The notes beneath the pieces are model-generated. The model was not told the origin of the DNA. It saw only the letters and a list, made by a program, of their open reading frames with translations, and did no database searches. Positions 15,906 through 24,417 of a stretch of 64,000 nt of DNA are shown piece after piece. Each line of letters begins with the position of its first letter. The first letter of the stretch is position 1. Source of the stretch: Geobacter sp. AOG1 (GTDB lineage Bacteria > Desulfobacterota > Desulfuromonadia > Geobacterales > Geobacteraceae); the NCBI RefSeq assembly GCF_019972315.1, contig NZ_BLIZ01000001.1, positions 434,001 through 498,000 on the forward strand. The letters run 5' to 3'. Made by a program: the position numbers and the translations under genes.

Positions 15906-17018
15906 TTACCCGAAATATAGCACTTCTGCGTTATACCCTGCCAATAAAACTTTCACGTCGGCCCCGGGCGCCACCTTGCCGGCAAACTGTCGTACCCTGT
16001 CGCAAACCAGTTTCACGAGCGCCGGATCGTTCCCGGAAGCTTCCAGCACGTGGCGGGCGGTGTTGGCTTCTGCAACGACAGTTTTGAGTTGTGGGTTTCG
16101 AGTCTCGAGTTCCAACCATTCCGCCAGCGTCCGCAGATCCAATTCCGACGAGCTGACGTGGGTCTGCTCATGGCCACAGGCAACCTTCAGGAGCTTGGCG
16201 AACTGACCGGCGATGACGACCCGTTCCACCCCCTTTCGGACGCAGGCCCGCAGGGCATGCCCCACATGGTCCCCCATCATCACGAAAGCTTCCTCCGCGA
16301 GGACTTTGCCTGCCACTGCTTCACCGGTTTCGGATCCCGGATCCCGGATCCCGGCCTTTTGAGCCACCAGCTCGCTGGTCCGCCCCGTGGAAAGCACCAC
16401 CGTCCGGCAGCCGCACGCCAGGGCCACGTCGATGGCGGTGTCGATGGTGTCGGTCCAGGCCTTTGCCGATAGGGGACGGACGATACCGGTGGTGCCGAGG
16501 ATGGAGAGCCCCCCCACGATGCCGAGCCGCTCGTTCAAGGTCTTTTTCGCCAGTTCCACGCCGTTGGGGATGCTGACCGTCGCCGTCAGGGTCGCCGGCA
16601 TGCAGCGCATGGCCAGCACTTCCTTGATAGCCTCCATGATCATCCTCCGCGGCACGGGATTGATGGCCCACTCTCCCGGCGGTACGGCCAGGCCGGGCTT
16701 GGTCACCCTGCCGATACCGGCTCCCCCCTCGATGACGATCCGGTGCGGGGTGAAAAACGCCACCCGGATGGTCACATGAACCTCCGCGCCATGGGTCACG
16801 TCCGGATCATCCCCCGCATCCTTGACCACATAGCAGGAGGCGCTGGTATCCGTCAACTGCTGGCCATGGAGCGTGAACCGGGCCGTTTCGCCGGTCGGCA
16901 GATTGAGGTCGACCGCATCCACGAGAGCCTGGTCCCGGAGCATCTGTGCCGCCCCCTTGGCGGCGGCCGCCGCGCAAGCGCCGGTGGTATAGCCATGGCG
17001 AAGTTTTGTTCTGCTCAT
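15906..17018 (-). CDS. cbiD: Cobalt-precorrin-5B C1-methyltransferase CbiD
   Basis: 370 residues. LRHGYTTGACAAAAAKGAA at the N-terminus, the glycine-rich GGAGIGRVTKPGLAVPPGEWAINP segment and VMMGDHVGHALRACVRKG are CbiD signatures. The enzyme methylates C1 in the anaerobic pathway. Two stretches look like in-frame repeat insertions: AGIRDPGSETG, encoded by a CGGATCC heptamer tract, and LELETRNPQLKT, encoded at 16080-16115. Neither resembles the surrounding conserved sequence. Confidence 0.93.
   Translation of the reverse strand: MSRTKLRHGYTTGACAAAAAKGAAQMLRDQALVDAVDLNLPTGETARFTLHGQQLTDTSASCYVVKDAGDDPDVTHGAEVHVTIRVAFFTPHRIVIEGGAGIGRVTKPGLAVPPGEWAINPVPRRMIMEAIKEVLAMRCMPATLTATVSIPNGVELAKKTLNERLGIVGGLSILGTTGIVRPLSAKAWTDTIDTAIDVALACGCRTVVLSTGRTSELVAQKAGIRDPGSETGEAVAGKVLAEEAFVMMGDHVGHALRACVRKGVERVVIAGQFAKLLKVACGHEQTHVSSSELDLRTLAEWLELETRNPQLKTVVAEANTARHVLEASGNDPALVKLVCDRVRQFAGKVAPGADVKVLLAGYNAEVLYFG
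16331..16354. repeat. Heptanucleotide tract (CGGATCC)3 inside cbiD
   Basis: Three exact copies of CGGATCC followed by CGG. It is translated in frame as part of AGIRDPGSETG in CbiD. A closely related CCGGATC tract occurs between cobS and cobT at 25816-25840. Confidence 0.85.
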
Positions 17019-17062
17019 AGTAAAAACTTTCTGGTGCTTCGCCTGATGAATCAGACGTCATG

Positions 17063-17605
17063 TCAATCCAATACCACCGGTAGCGGTGCCCCTTCGGCCA
17101 TAAGCCGCAACGCCCGCTCCCGCACCTCATCCTTCCCCAGTTCCTCCTTGCCCGACAGGTCCTCGATATCGATCCGGACGATGCCGGTCAGGGCAAGCTT
17201 CTCCTCCAGGTAGGGGCCGTACCCGCCTTCCGGCTGGTACTTGCGCATGAGGGCGTCGAGAGCGACGATCTGCTCCCCACGATCATCGACTATAACGGCC
17301 CGCCCCCGGATGATGACGCTCCGGTAGAGGTACTCGGCCCGGCAGGGGTTCTCGGGAGAACCCTTCACGTAGGCGATGGGAAAGTCCACCTGGAAACAGA
17401 CCCGCGGGTCGCGGCGGATGTCGTCCAGTTTCTCCCCCTGCAGGGCGCAGTGGAAATAAATCAGCCCCTCGTGGTACGCGAAATTGAGCGGCTTCACCAT
17501 GGGCCAGCCATCCGCTCCCACTGTCCCGAGCCTCCCCACGGGGCAGCCGTTGAGAAGGTCAATGATGATTGCCGAATCGGTGATCTTCTTGTTCTGTTTA
17601 CGCAT
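17063..17605 (-). CDS. PPOX-class flavin-binding protein in cobamide operon
   Basis: 180 residues from the ATG at 17605, preceded by GAGAGG. It belongs to the pyridoxamine-5'-phosphate oxidase-like FMN-binding split-barrel group: VGRLGTVGADGWPMVKPLNF near residue 20, then LIYFHCALQGEKLDDIRRDPRV with the usual small-residue to charged helix pattern, then VCFQVDF. Such proteins bind FMN, F420 or haem and carry out redox reactions. It lies between cbiC and cbiD, exactly where the pathway needs a precorrin-6A reductase, and no cbiJ is present. A reductase role is a hypothesis only. Confidence 0.8.
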   Translation of the reverse strand: MRKQNKKITDSAIIIDLLNGCPVGRLGTVGADGWPMVKPLNFAYHEGLIYFHCALQGEKLDDIRRDPRVCFQVDFPIAYVKGSPENPCRAEYLYRSVIIRGRAVIVDDRGEQIVALDALMRKYQPEGGYGPYLEEKLALTGIVRIDIEDLSGKEELGKDEVRERALRLMAEGAPLPVVLD

Positions 17606-17650
17606 ACTACCTCTCAGCGAATTTGTGCATTGATTGTTAGGTTTGGTTTG

Positions 17651-17675
17651 ATCCTGTATATCCTGTACATCCCTG
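17651..17675. repeat. Single copy of the GxxExxY-element terminal repeat
   Basis: ATCCTGTATATCCTGTACAT followed by CCCTG is a diverged copy of the 26-bp repeat at 10829-10854. It lies between the PPOX-like gene and cbiC with no partner copy nearby. Confidence 0.65.
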
Positions 17676-17687
17676 CTAGATAGCTTT

Positions 17688-18344
17688 TTATGTTGATTTA
17701 TCTTCAGCAAGTATCAGCAACGCATTCACCACCGCCGCCGCCACGTTGGACCCCCCCTTGCGCCCCCGGTTGGTTATGAACGGAATCTCGGGAAACCCCC
17801 GCTCCAACTCCACAAGGGCCGCCTTGCTCTCCGCCGCGCCGACGAACCCGACAGGAAGGCCGACGATGAGGTCGGGGCGTACCCCCTCCTCCCGGATGAG
17901 CCGGATCAGCTCGAACAGGGCCGTCGGGGCGTTGCCGATGACGAAGATGCCGTTTCTCCGGTCCGCAACCCCTTTCCGCATGGCAAGGATGGAGCGGGTG
18001 ATCCCCTGTTCTTTGGCCGCTGCCACCACGGCCGGGTCGGCCACGAAGCAGGCAACCTGGCAGCCAAAGCGGGCCAGGCGAGGCTTGGCAATGCCGGCCA
18101 GGGCCATGGTCGTGTCGGTGATGATGCCGCGCCCGCTTTGCAGAACAGCAACCCCTGCGGCAATGGCGGTGGAGGAAAAGACCATGGAGCGGGCATACTC
18201 GAAATCGGCACTCGTGTGGATCACCCGGCGCACCACCGGCCACTCGGCTGCCGACCAGGGGTGGGCCCCCACCTCGGCATCGATCATGGCAAACGATTGG
18301 GCTTCGATCTCCTCCGGCCGCAGATGTACCGACATCAGTGCCAT
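17688..18344 (-). CDS. cbiC: Cobalt-precorrin-8 methylmutase CbiC
   Basis: 218 residues. The family motif RRVIHTSADFEY is at 39-50, with the catalytic histidine at 43, followed by IITDTTMALAGI and the C-terminal FITNRGRKGGSNVAAAVVNALL. CbiC moves the C11 methyl group to C12, giving cobyrinic acid. An alternative ATG at 18335 overlaps the cbiX stop as TGATG, which is an equally attractive start. Confidence 0.93.
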   Translation of the reverse strand: MALMSVHLRPEEIEAQSFAMIDAEVGAHPWSAAEWPVVRRVIHTSADFEYARSMVFSSTAIAAGVAVLQSGRGIITDTTMALAGIAKPRLARFGCQVACFVADPAVVAAAKEQGITRSILAMRKGVADRRNGIFVIGNAPTALFELIRLIREEGVRPDLIVGLPVGFVGAAESKAALVELERGFPEIPFITNRGRKGGSNVAAAVVNALLILAEDKST

Positions 18345-18718
18345 CCCGTCGCCGTCAAAGATTCGGCAATCCGCTCCACTACCACCTCGGCCAGCTTCCG
18401 GTGCACCCCCAGGTGTGTCCCCATGGCAAACTCCACGCGAGGATAGCGCTCCCGGGCTCGGATCATCTCCTCCGGCAGGTCCTCCTGGACATGGGCACCG
18501 ATAAAGAGGAAGTACGGCATGAGGATTACCCTCTTCGCCCCCTTCGCCACGCAGGCGTCGATTCCCTGCTGGATGTTGGGAAGATGCTGCTCCCGGAACG
18601 ACACCTCCACGATGTCATAGCCGGTCATCTCTTTCACCATGGCGGCGATCTCGTGTACGGCATCATTCGCCTCGGGAATGCGGCTCCCGTGGGCCATAAG
18701 CAGAATTGCTGTTTTCAT
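18335..18718 (-). CDS. cbiX: Sirohydrochlorin cobaltochelatase, short CbiX
   Basis: 127 residues, the size of CbiX-S, the single-domain form that acts as a homodimer. LLMAHGSRIPEAND carries the first active-site histidine at 10, and YFLFIGAHVQEDLP carries the second at 76. It inserts cobalt into sirohydrochlorin, the entry step of the anaerobic pathway, directly next to the cobalt importer genes. Confidence 0.92.
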   Translation of the reverse strand: MKTAILLMAHGSRIPEANDAVHEIAAMVKEMTGYDIVEVSFREQHLPNIQQGIDACVAKGAKRVILMPYFLFIGAHVQEDLPEEMIRARERYPRVEFAMGTHLGVHRKLAEVVVERIAESLTATGWH

Positions 18719-18751
18719 GAAGACCTCACACTACGTTTATTTTCAAGATAT

Positions 18752-19597
18752 TCAGGATTTCGTGATCATCTCCACAATCTCCCGCCGCGCCTCGCCGACG
18801 GTGAGGGGGAGGCGCTGGAACGGGAGCCCGTCCTCATGGGTGAGCTTGTGGATCAGCTCGGCAATGTGGGGGAGACGGAGTTTCACCTGCTCCAAGTCGG
18901 CCGGAGCGGTGAACACCTCTTCCGGTGTTCCTCCCCGGACAAGCCGGCCGCGGCTCAATATATGGAGGCGATGGAGGAACAGCGGCACCAGGTCGACGCT
19001 GTGGGTCGCCATGACAATGGTCACCCCCTCCTCCCGGTTGAGATGTGTCAGCAGCTCCAGCATCCGGTGTTCCCCCATGGGGTCGAGGCCGGCGGTCGGC
19101 TCGTCGAGGAGGAGGATCCCATGTCCCATGGCCAGGAGGCCGGCGATGCAGACCCGCTTCTTCTGTCCGAAGCTGAGGGCATGGATGTTCTTCCCCCCGT
19201 ACTCGGCCATCTCCACGCTCGCCAGCGCCCCCTCCACGCGCCGCTTCACCTCAGGCTCGTCGAACCCCATGTTGCGCGGGCCGAAGGCCACGTCCTCGAA
19301 GACCGTGTGGGCGAAGAGTTGGTCGTCCGGGTTCTGGAACACCAGCCCCACCTTCCGGTAGATGTCGCGGGGATGGATCCGGCACACGTCCTCACCGTCC
19401 AGCAGCACCTGCCCGGAGTACTCCTTGATCAGGCCGTCCATGATCTTCAGGAGTGTCGTCTTCCCCGAGCCGTTGGAGCCGAGAATGCCGCAGAATTCGC
19501 CCTGTTTCACGTCAATACGGATATCCGCCAACGCCACCGTGCCGTCGGGATACCTGAATGCGTCGAGATCAACCGAAAGTCGGGCTAAATCCGCCAC
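18752..19597 (-). CDS. cbiO: Cobalt ECF transporter ATPase CbiO
   Basis: 281 residues of the ECF/CbiO ABC ATPase group. Walker A GSNGSGKTT is at 40-48, the Q-loop is VFQNPDDQLF, the signature is ALSFGQKKRVCIAG and Walker B is ILLLDEPTAGLD. It energises cobalt import with CbiQ, CbiM and the CbiN-like protein. Its start lies 13 bases inside the end of cbiQ. Confidence 0.92.
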   Translation of the reverse strand: MADLARLSVDLDAFRYPDGTVALADIRIDVKQGEFCGILGSNGSGKTTLLKIMDGLIKEYSGQVLLDGEDVCRIHPRDIYRKVGLVFQNPDDQLFAHTVFEDVAFGPRNMGFDEPEVKRRVEGALASVEMAEYGGKNIHALSFGQKKRVCIAGLLAMGHGILLLDEPTAGLDPMGEHRMLELLTHLNREEGVTIVMATHSVDLVPLFLHRLHILSRGRLVRGGTPEEVFTAPADLEQVKLRLPHIAELIHKLTHEDGLPFQRLPLTVGEARREIVEMITKS

Positions 19598-20340
19598 AGC
19601 GCCCCCATACAGGCCACCACCAAAAGCGCCGCCACAACTTCAGCCAGCCGGAACGGCCGGTGTTTCAGCAACGGCATGGTGCCGTCGTAGCCCCGCTGGA
19701 CCATGGCGGTTGTGATGTTCTGGCTGTTGTCGAAGGCCTTGATGACGAGAGCGCCCGTCAGGGTCCCGAAGGAGCGGAGCCCCCGCCGGTAGCCGGCATA
19801 ACCGAGGCGGTTCTTCTGGGCCGCATAGACCACCTGGGCGTCGTCCAGGAGGACGAACAGGTAGCGCCAGGCAAAGAGCGCCACCTCGATGAACCCCTTC
19901 GGCACCCGGAGCCATGCCAGGGCTCCCATCAGGTCGGTGAAGGGGGTGGTAAAGCCGACCGCCGCCACCACCGTTACCGCACCGGCGATCCGGCTGGCGA
20001 TCCGGACCCCTTCCATGAGCCCGTCCCGGTGGCCGACCACCTCCCACCCGGCAATGGTGAAGGAAAAGAGCGGCACCGTGCCGGCAAAGAAGAGCTTGAG
20101 AAGGAGCACCATCCCGGCGATGAAGAGCGGTTCGGCGAAGCGGAGCGCCAGCACCCTGGGGCGGACGCCGAGGGAGAGACAGATTCCGCCGCATACTCCG
20201 GCAACCAGCAAGGGAAAGGCGATCCCCCGGCAGCTGATCACCATCACCAGGAGCGTCAGGGCACTGAGGAGCTTCACCCGTGCATCGAGGCGAGTCAGCG
20301 GGTGGTCGTCATTCTGGGGGTGGCGGGTAAAATGGTGCAT
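19585..20340 (-). CDS. cbiQ: Cobalt ECF transporter transmembrane protein CbiQ
   Basis: 251 residues with about five membrane segments. The start has TRLDARVKLLSALTLL, a CbiQ/EcfT hallmark, and the cytoplasmic coupling helices appear as AYRRGLRSFGTLTGALVIKA and MVQRGYDG. It couples CbiO to CbiM. It starts four bases after the stop of the CbiN-like gene and overlaps cbiO. Confidence 0.9.
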   Translation of the reverse strand: MHHFTRHPQNDDHPLTRLDARVKLLSALTLLVMVISCRGIAFPLLVAGVCGGICLSLGVRPRVLALRFAEPLFIAGMVLLLKLFFAGTVPLFSFTIAGWEVVGHRDGLMEGVRIASRIAGAVTVVAAVGFTTPFTDLMGALAWLRVPKGFIEVALFAWRYLFVLLDDAQVVYAAQKNRLGYAGYRRGLRSFGTLTGALVIKAFDNSQNITTAMVQRGYDGTMPLLKHRPFRLAEVVAALLVVACMGALWRI

Positions 20341-20344
20341 GCAA

Positions 20345-20665
20345 CTATTCCTGCGGCCCGGAGGCGCCGGGGCCGCCCTTGGCCTTCTTCTCGCTCACCA
20401 GCATCCGCCAGTAATAGCCGCCGGCAAAACCCCCGACGACACCTGCCACGAGAAAGGCGAAGAGGAGCAGATCCCCTTCCCCAGGATCGATGAGCGGTTT
20501 ATGCGCCTCACGGCCATGCTCCTTCGCGATCTTCTCCACCACAGTCTCGTCCACGCCGGTATAGGGCTTGGGGCCGAGGGTGAAGAAATAGAAGACATAC
20601 ATCACCGTGGGGAGGAGGATGATATGGAGGAGAAAAATCCGCCATCTTCGTTTCCGTTCAGGCAT
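20345..20665 (-). CDS. CbiN-like small membrane protein of the cobalt transporter
   Basis: 106 residues with two membrane segments (about 10-29 and 67-88) and a hydrophilic loop of about 35 residues between them, the topology of CbiN. Sequence resemblance to enteric CbiN is weak, so the call rests on position between cbiM and cbiQ, size and topology. It overlaps the end of cbiM. CbiN is known to assist metal loading of CbiM. Confidence 0.7.
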   Translation of the reverse strand: MPERKRRWRIFLLHIILLPTVMYVFYFFTLGPKPYTGVDETVVEKIAKEHGREAHKPLIDPGEGDLLLFAFLVAGVVGGFAGGYYWRMLVSEKKAKGGPGASGPQE

Positions 20666-21395
20666 GGGCTGTCAGCTCCTTTTCCGTGATGACCCGCATC
20701 TTGACGAGGAGGTCGGGGCGTTTTTTGTAGAGCAGCACCACCATCCCGGCGGTCATGGCCCCCTCCAGGAGCCCCAGGGGGAGCTGGGTCGGGATGAAGG
20801 CAACGAGGATTTTTACAAACAGCGGCAGGAACGGCTCACTGCCACGAATACCGGAAGCAAGCTCCACCGACGTGGTGGCATAGGTGGCCCAGTCCGTAAG
20901 GAGTCCGGCAAAGAACCCCGCCACCCCCAGGCTCGCTCCCATGGTGCGGAGTCCCCGGAAGACGAACCACCCCATGAAGGAGCCGACCACCCCCATGGAG
21001 ACGACGTCCGCCCCCCAGGTGGAAAGCCCGCCGTGGGCGAGGAAGAGCGCCTGGATGAGGAGCGCCACCCCGCTGATGAGGATGCTCACGAAGGGGCCGA
21101 CCAGGATCGCCGCGATCCCCGTGCCGCAGGGATGGGAGCAGGTGCCGGCGGTGGGAACCGGGATCGGCATGCAGGAAATGATGAACACCACCGCCGCCAT
21201 CAACCCCACCAGCGGCTTGAAGGAGAGGTCGTCTTTCGCCAGCATGTTCAGTCGTTTGATCCCCAGCGCCACGAACGGCACCGCCACCGCGAACCAGAGA
21301 GCAGCCCAGTTGAACGGCAGAATCCCCTCGGAGATGTGCATGGCATGGGCGGGGGAGGCAGCCAGCAACAATATAACGACAAAAAGTCTTTTCAC
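20658..21395 (-). CDS. cbiM: Cobalt transporter substrate-capture protein CbiM
   Basis: 245 residues using a GTG at 21395, which is preceded by GAGG five bases upstream; the longer ATG reading has no such site. The start gives a signal peptide ending in SPAHA, after which the mature protein begins MHISEGIL. A free Met-His N-terminus is the known cobalt-binding feature of CbiM. Seven or so membrane segments follow, with PVPTAGTCSHPCGTG near residue 100. Confidence 0.92.
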   Translation of the reverse strand: MKRLFVVILLLAASPAHAMHISEGILPFNWAALWFAVAVPFVALGIKRLNMLAKDDLSFKPLVGLMAAVVFIISCMPIPVPTAGTCSHPCGTGIAAILVGPFVSILISGVALLIQALFLAHGGLSTWGADVVSMGVVGSFMGWFVFRGLRTMGASLGVAGFFAGLLTDWATYATTSVELASGIRGSEPFLPLFVKILVAFIPTQLPLGLLEGAMTAGMVVLLYKKRPDLLVKMRVITEKELTAHA

Positions 21396-21410
21396 AAAAA
21401 CCTCAAAACA

Positions 21411-21445
21411 AATTTTACCGCAGAGGACGCAGAGCAACGCAGAGA
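21411..21445. repeat. Short CGCAGAG-rich dispersed repeat
   Basis: AATTTTACCGCAGAGGACGC followed by two further CGCAGAG-type repeats. A related segment with ATTTCACCGCAGAGG is at 54314-54345 in front of metHF. Both precede minus-strand genes; no function is evident. Confidence 0.5.
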
Positions 21446-21466
21446 AAATCGTTAAATACGTTTATG

Positions 21467-22774
21467 TTAAATCTTATCCCCCCGCAGATCCCCTGCAAAC
21501 AGCTTCCCCGCCCCCCGCGATGCACAGAAATCTCCGCACATGGTGCAGGTGGCTTCGTCCTCGGGGGTACGGCTGGCGCGGATGGCGCGGGCGTCCTCCG
21601 GATAGAGGGCGAGTTCGAACTGTTTCTCCCAGTTGAGGTCGCGACGCGCCTTGGACATCTCACGGTCCCGCTCTCGCCCCTTCTCCGGGTACTTGTTCAT
21701 GTCGCCGATGTAGGCGGCGATCTTGGCCGCCTTCACCCCCTGGCGGACGTCCTCCTCGTTGGGGAGGGCCAGGTGCTCGGCGGGGGTGATGTAGCAGATG
21801 AGGTCGGCACCGAAGCGGCTCGACTGGGCCGCGCCGATGGCGGCGGTGATGTGGTCGAAGCCGGGGGCGACATCGGTGGAGATGGGGCCGAGCATGTAGT
21901 AGGGGGCGCCGCCGCTCATCCGCTTCTGGAGCTGGATATTCCCCTCCACCTCGTCCAGCGGCACATGGCCGGGACCTTCCACGAGCATCTGGCATCCCAT
22001 CTCCCGGCCGATCTCCGCCAGCTCGCAGTTGATGAGGAGTTCCTGGATCTGGGCCCGGTCCGAACTGTCGTGGATCGCCCCGGCCCGCAGGCCGTTCCCC
22101 AGGGAAAGGACCGTGTCGTACTTCTTCAGGATGGAGGTCACCCGGTCGAACTTTTCGTAGAGGGGGTTTTCCCGATTATTGGCGAGCATCCAGGCGACCA
22201 TGGAGACGCCACCCTTGGAGACCAGCCCGCCGTAGCGGTACCCCTGCTTCCGGAGCCGTTCAATGGTGTAGAGGTTGATCCCGCAATGGACCGCCATGAA
22301 CGCCATGCCGTCGGCGCATTGCCGCTCGATCAGGTCGAAGAGCATCTCCTCGTCAAGCTTGTTGGGATCGCCGTATTTCCGGGCCGCCTCGCAGAAGGCC
22401 TGGTAAAGGGGGACGTTCCCCACGGGGAGGTCCACGGCGGCGATCACCTCCCGCCGCACCCGGTCCAGGTCCCCTCCCACGGAGAGCTCCATGAGGGTAT
22501 CGGCCCCCGATTCCTGGGCAGCCTTTGCCTTCCTGACCTCGGCCTCGTAATCGACGATGTCGGATGAGGTGCCGATGGAGGCATTCACCTTGGTCCTGAG
22601 CCCCTTGCCGATCCCCACGGCCAGTGGTTTCCGGCCATGGTTCCAGGGGATGACGATCTTCCCCGCGGCAACCATCTGCCGGACATACTCGGTGGTCACC
22701 CCTTCGTCTTTTGCTACGGTGGCCATCTGGGTGGATACGATCCCCTCGCGGGCCAGTTCGATCTGGGTTTTCAT
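21467..22774 (-). CDS. bzaF: ThiC paralogue BzaF, 5-hydroxybenzimidazole synthase
   Basis: 435 residues of the ThiC radical-SAM superfamily with the C-terminal cluster motif CTMCGDFC (Cys410, Cys413, Cys417). The core carries variants of ThiC motifs: NASIGTSSD at 64-72, MELSVGGDLDRV, GNVPLYQA and GPISTDVAPGFDHI. BzaF converts aminoimidazole ribotide to 5-hydroxybenzimidazole, the lower ligand of Factor III-type cobamides made by Geobacter. The BzaF call rests on these variant motifs and on its place in the riboswitch-controlled cobamide operon upstream of the cobalt importer. No TPP riboswitch is seen in front. Ordinary thiamine ThiC is the alternative. Confidence 0.8.
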   Translation of the reverse strand: MKTQIELAREGIVSTQMATVAKDEGVTTEYVRQMVAAGKIVIPWNHGRKPLAVGIGKGLRTKVNASIGTSSDIVDYEAEVRKAKAAQESGADTLMELSVGGDLDRVRREVIAAVDLPVGNVPLYQAFCEAARKYGDPNKLDEEMLFDLIERQCADGMAFMAVHCGINLYTIERLRKQGYRYGGLVSKGGVSMVAWMLANNRENPLYEKFDRVTSILKKYDTVLSLGNGLRAGAIHDSSDRAQIQELLINCELAEIGREMGCQMLVEGPGHVPLDEVEGNIQLQKRMSGGAPYYMLGPISTDVAPGFDHITAAIGAAQSSRFGADLICYITPAEHLALPNEEDVRQGVKAAKIAAYIGDMNKYPEKGRERDREMSKARRDLNWEKQFELALYPEDARAIRASRTPEDEATCTMCGDFCASRGAGKLFAGDLRGDKI

Positions 22775-22800
22775 GCGTAACTCCTTAAAAGTACGTACTA

Positions 22801-22942
22801 ACAGGGATAATCAGGATATTCAGGATAGGAATTCATTTGTTTCAAATGCCTGAGTTTTTCGATTCGATCCCAACCATTTTGTTCGTTCTTCCGGGTTGAT
22901 TCAGCCTTCGCCTTTAATCCTGATTATCCTGAATATCCCTGT
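22801..22942. repeat. ORF-less inverted-repeat pair related to the GxxExxY element
   Basis: Left arm 22801-22826 begins ACAGGGATAATCAGGATATT; right arm 22917-22942 is identical to the right terminal repeat of the GxxExxY element. The 90 bp between them hold no gene. The right arm encodes the last nine residues of CbiA (NRDIQDNQD), with the stop codon directly after it. Confidence 0.8.
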
Positions 22943-24332
22943 TCAAATGATTAAATTTCCTGCAGCTCTCCACGAACGCCGCCGCCATCCCCGGCGAGCT
23001 GCCGAAGTGGAGATGGATGTAGGAGGCGAGGCAGTTCCTGAAACGGTACCCTTCCGGCTCCAGGTCGGTCCCCTGCCTGCGGACACGGTAGAGCCGCTCG
23101 GCGACCGCAGGAATCTCCTCCATCTCCGAGTAGTGGAACTCATGGCCACGGGCGACGGTCCCCGCCGGGCCGATGATGGAATCGGCGACCGTCTCGATCT
23201 CCCGGTAGCCGAGGGCCTTGCGGCGCGGCAGCATGCGGGTGGTGACCGGAAAGACCCCGGCCAGTTCGTGAAACGATACCGGCTCGCTGGTGGTGTCCTC
23301 CACGCCTCGCGTCAGGTAGATGAACCCGCCGCACTCGGCATAGAGCGGGGTACCGGCGGCAATGGCTTCGAGGATGGCCCCCTTCATGGCCATGTTGTCG
23401 GCCAGGGCGTCGGCAAAGACCTCCGGGTAGCCGCCGGGGAGGTAGATTCCCCCGATGGCGGCGGGGAGTGCTTCGTTCCGCAGCGGCGAAAAGAACGCGA
23501 TCTCGGCACCCGCCTCCTGCAACAGCCGCAAGTTGTCCTCGTAGACAAAGCAGAACGCCTCGTCCCTCGCCACCGCTATCCGCACAAGCGTCCCCACTTC
23601 AACTGCTGTCGGCGGTGTGACGAAGGGGAGCGGCAGGTCGGCGGCCGGGGATGTCCCCATCGCCCAGATCAGCCCCAGGTCGATATGCTGCCGGGTGACC
23701 GCCGCCAGATGGTCCAGGTACTCATCCGGCAGGGGGTTTTCCTCCGCGGTCAGAAGCCCCAGGTGGCGGGACGGGATATCGAGCCGGCTTTCCCGGGGGA
23801 GCCAGCCGACGACCTTCGGGCCGGAACCGAGTGATTCCACTGCCTCCCGCAGGATGCGGGCGTGGTTCTCGCTCGCCACGTTGTTAAAGATCACCCCGGC
23901 AACCCGCACCAGGGGGTCGAATTCGGCAAACCCCTTGACCAGCGCCGCCACACTCCGTGCCTGACCACGGGCATCCACCACCAGGATGACCGGCGCACCG
24001 GTCAACTTGGCCACCTGGGAGGTACTCCCCTCTTCCCGTACCCCTCCCACGCCGTCGAACAGCCCCATGACCCCCTCGATGACGGCGATGTCCGCGCCGG
24101 AGGCATGATGGAGAAACGTCTCACGCACGAAGTCGGGCGGGCACATCCAGCCGTCCAGGTTGATGGAGGGACGGCCGGTCACGAGCCGATGATAGCCGGG
24201 ATCGATGTAGTCGGGACCCACCTTGAACGGAGCGACCTTCAGCCCGCGTCGCTTCAGGCACTCCATGATACCGAGGGTGACGGTGGTCTTGCCCGACCCG
24301 CTCATGGGGGCGGCGATGATGATGGATTTCAT
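22914..24332 (-). CDS. cbiA: Cobyrinic acid a,c-diamide synthase
   Basis: 472 residues. The N-terminal ATP-grasp-like P-loop domain starts [18 protein letters not shown] and has [12 protein letters not shown]. The C-terminal glutamine amidotransferase domain has the nucleophile in [12 protein letters not shown] and the late motif [10 protein letters not shown]. It amidates the a and c side chains using glutamine and ATP. The final nine residues, NRDIQDNQD, are encoded by a dispersed repeat, so the native C-terminus has probably been replaced or extended. Confidence 0.92.
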   Translation of the reverse strand: MKSIIIAAPMSGSGKTTVTLGIMECLKRRGLKVAPFKVGPDYIDPGYHRLVTGRPSINLDGWMCPPDFVRETFLHHASGADIAVIEGVMGLFDGVGGVREEGSTSQVAKLTGAPVILVVDARGQARSVAALVKGFAEFDPLVRVAGVIFNNVASENHARILREAVESLGSGPKVVGWLPRESRLDIPSRHLGLLTAEENPLPDEYLDHLAAVTRQHIDLGLIWAMGTSPAADLPLPFVTPPTAVEVGTLVRIAVARDEAFCFVYEDNLRLLQEAGAEIAFFSPLRNEALPAAIGGIYLPGGYPEVFADALADNMAMKGAILEAIAAGTPLYAECGGFIYLTRGVEDTTSEPVSFHELAGVFPVTTRMLPRRKALGYREIETVADSIIGPAGTVARGHEFHYSEMEEIPAVAERLYRVRRQGTDLEPEGYRFRNCLASYIHLHFGSSPGMAAAFVESCRKFNHLNRDIQDNQD

Positions 24333-24381
24333 AACTTTTGTTCCTTAAGTGACCCGCCTGGCAGAGATCCTGTCACTACGT

Positions 24382-24417
24382 GAAACGCGATTTTTTCGCA
24401 AGGTCAAGGCGCGTTTC
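24382..24417. repeat. Stop-codon-associated hairpin element, deleted copy D
   Basis: A 36-bp remnant in which GAAACGCGATTTTTTCGCAA is followed directly by the AGGTCAAGGC segment and the closing GCGTTTC. The internal part present in the other copies is missing. It overlaps the cobC stop codon by two bases. Confidence 0.7.

Noticed and set aside
18338-19588. 416-codon plus-strand frame across cbiX and cbiO
   Set aside because: It runs antisense through two well-supported genes and has no ribosome-binding site or motif.
22775-22913. TPP riboswitch in front of the ThiC-like gene
   Set aside because: The leader holds an inverted-repeat pair but none of the conserved TPP-riboswitch blocks, which supports BzaF rather than thiamine ThiC.
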